Source of the DNA: Ignavibacteriaceae bacterium
GTDB taxonomy: Bacteria > Bacteroidota > Ignavibacteria > Ignavibacteriales > Ignavibacteriaceae
Assembly (NCBI GenBank): GCA_013388525.1
Contig: JACAFA010000014.1
Location: 1-5,838 of the forward strand
Length of the DNA stretch: 5,838 bases
Direction of reading: 5' to 3'
Each line of letters opens with the position of its first letter. Position 1 is the first letter of the stretch. This document shows positions 5,429-5,838 of the stretch, in pieces. The translations under genes and the position numbers were made by a program. Under the pieces are notes generated by a model. That model was not told the DNA's origin. It searched no databases and saw only the letters and a program-made list of their open reading frames with translations.

Positions 5429-5838
5429 TGCTTCACTACAAACCTAAAGACTTATCTGTAACAGAAGTTCATCGATTACTACTTGGTGGTGTTGCACCAA
5501 GACCAATTGCACTTGTTTCGACAATTTCGAATGACGGAATAAATAACCTTTCACCGTTTTCTTTCTTCAATGCCTTTGGTGCGAATCCTCCGATAGTTGC
5601 TTTTTCTCCATCACGTCGTGGAAGAGATGCAACATTAAAAGATACTTACAACAATCTGATTGAAACTAAAGAATGTGTAATTCAAGCTGTAACTCATGCA
5701 ATGGTTGAACAGGTTAGTTTGGCATCAGCAGAGTATCCACCTGAAATTGATGAGTTTCTTAAATCCGGATTAACAGCAATTAATTCTGATATCGTTAAAC
5801 CAAAGCGTGTAAAAGAATCACCATTCCAGATGGAATGC
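5428..5838 (+). CDS. Flavin reductase-like FMN-binding split-barrel protein, C-terminus cut by window edge
   Basis: The 137 visible residues match the N-terminal part of the flavin reductase-like/DIM6-NTAB family, FMN-binding split barrels that often reduce free flavin with NAD(P)H for partner monooxygenases. Diagnostic stretches are GGVAPRPIALVST (20-32), the RPIA strand of the flavin site, and NLSPFSFFNAFGANPP (40-55), the SPFSxFN loop, followed by VAFSPSRR. The ATG shares its first base with the TAA of the preceding gene (TAATG), so the two are almost certainly translationally coupled and belong to one operon. No good Shine-Dalgarno is seen. Its role here is not obvious, since none of the three pathway enzymes uses flavin. 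It might serve a monooxygenase encoded nearby or a side reaction of aromatic catabolism. The substrate and flavin preference cannot be read from this fragment. Confidence 0.85.
   Translation, partial: MLHYKPKDLSVTEVHRLLLGGVAPRPIALVSTISNDGINNLSPFSFFNAFGANPPIVAFSPSRRGRDATLKDTYNNLIETKECVIQAVTHAMVEQVSLASAEYPPEIDEFLKSGLTAINSDIVKPKRVKESPFQMEC

Overview
The window is AT-rich and densely coding. It looks like the chromosome of a member of the Bacteroidota/Ignavibacteriota (FCB) group. The evidence is threefold: two sites read TTATCTTTGC, which fits the TAnnTTTG -7 element of that group's primary sigma factor; the phosphohexomutase has the DPDxDR and GEGxGG motif variants; and the homogentisate dioxygenase is of the short (about 390-residue) bacterial form. 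The assignment is inferred from composition, promoter type and protein style, not from a database search.

Layout. On the minus strand, 1-1028 holds the first 342 residues of a phosphoglucosamine mutase (GlmM-type), cut by the left edge. A 92-bp divergent spacer separates it from a complete endonuclease III-like DNA glycosylase/AP lyase on the plus strand (1121-1849). A 124-bp spacer follows, with a candidate promoter and two perfect palindromes. Then comes a same-strand catabolic cluster: 4-hydroxyphenylpyruvate dioxygenase (1974-3092), homogentisate 1,2-dioxygenase (3208-4377), a fumarylacetoacetate hydrolase-family enzyme (4406-5428), and a flavin reductase-like split-barrel protein (5428 to the right edge, incomplete) whose start codon overlaps the preceding stop.

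The three enzymes from 1974 to 5428 form the homogentisate route of tyrosine (and phenylalanine) breakdown: 4-hydroxyphenylpyruvate to homogentisate, to maleylacetoacetate, and, after isomerisation, fumarylacetoacetate to fumarate plus acetoacetate. Both ring-modifying steps use O2 and a mononuclear non-heme iron, so the organism should be at least facultatively aerobic. All metal ligands and catalytic residues I could place are present, so the pathway looks functional. No maleylacetoacetate isomerase is visible, but the cluster runs off the window.

The window is mostly ordinary metabolic DNA and I see no convincing undescribed system. The points most worth a second look are the palindromes around the predicted hppD promoter, the repeat-rich 115-bp spacer before hmgA, and the translationally coupled flavin reductase at the end of the tyrosine operon. 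No stretch longer than 300 bases lacks a gene, and I found no RNA genes, insertion sequences or CRISPR arrays.
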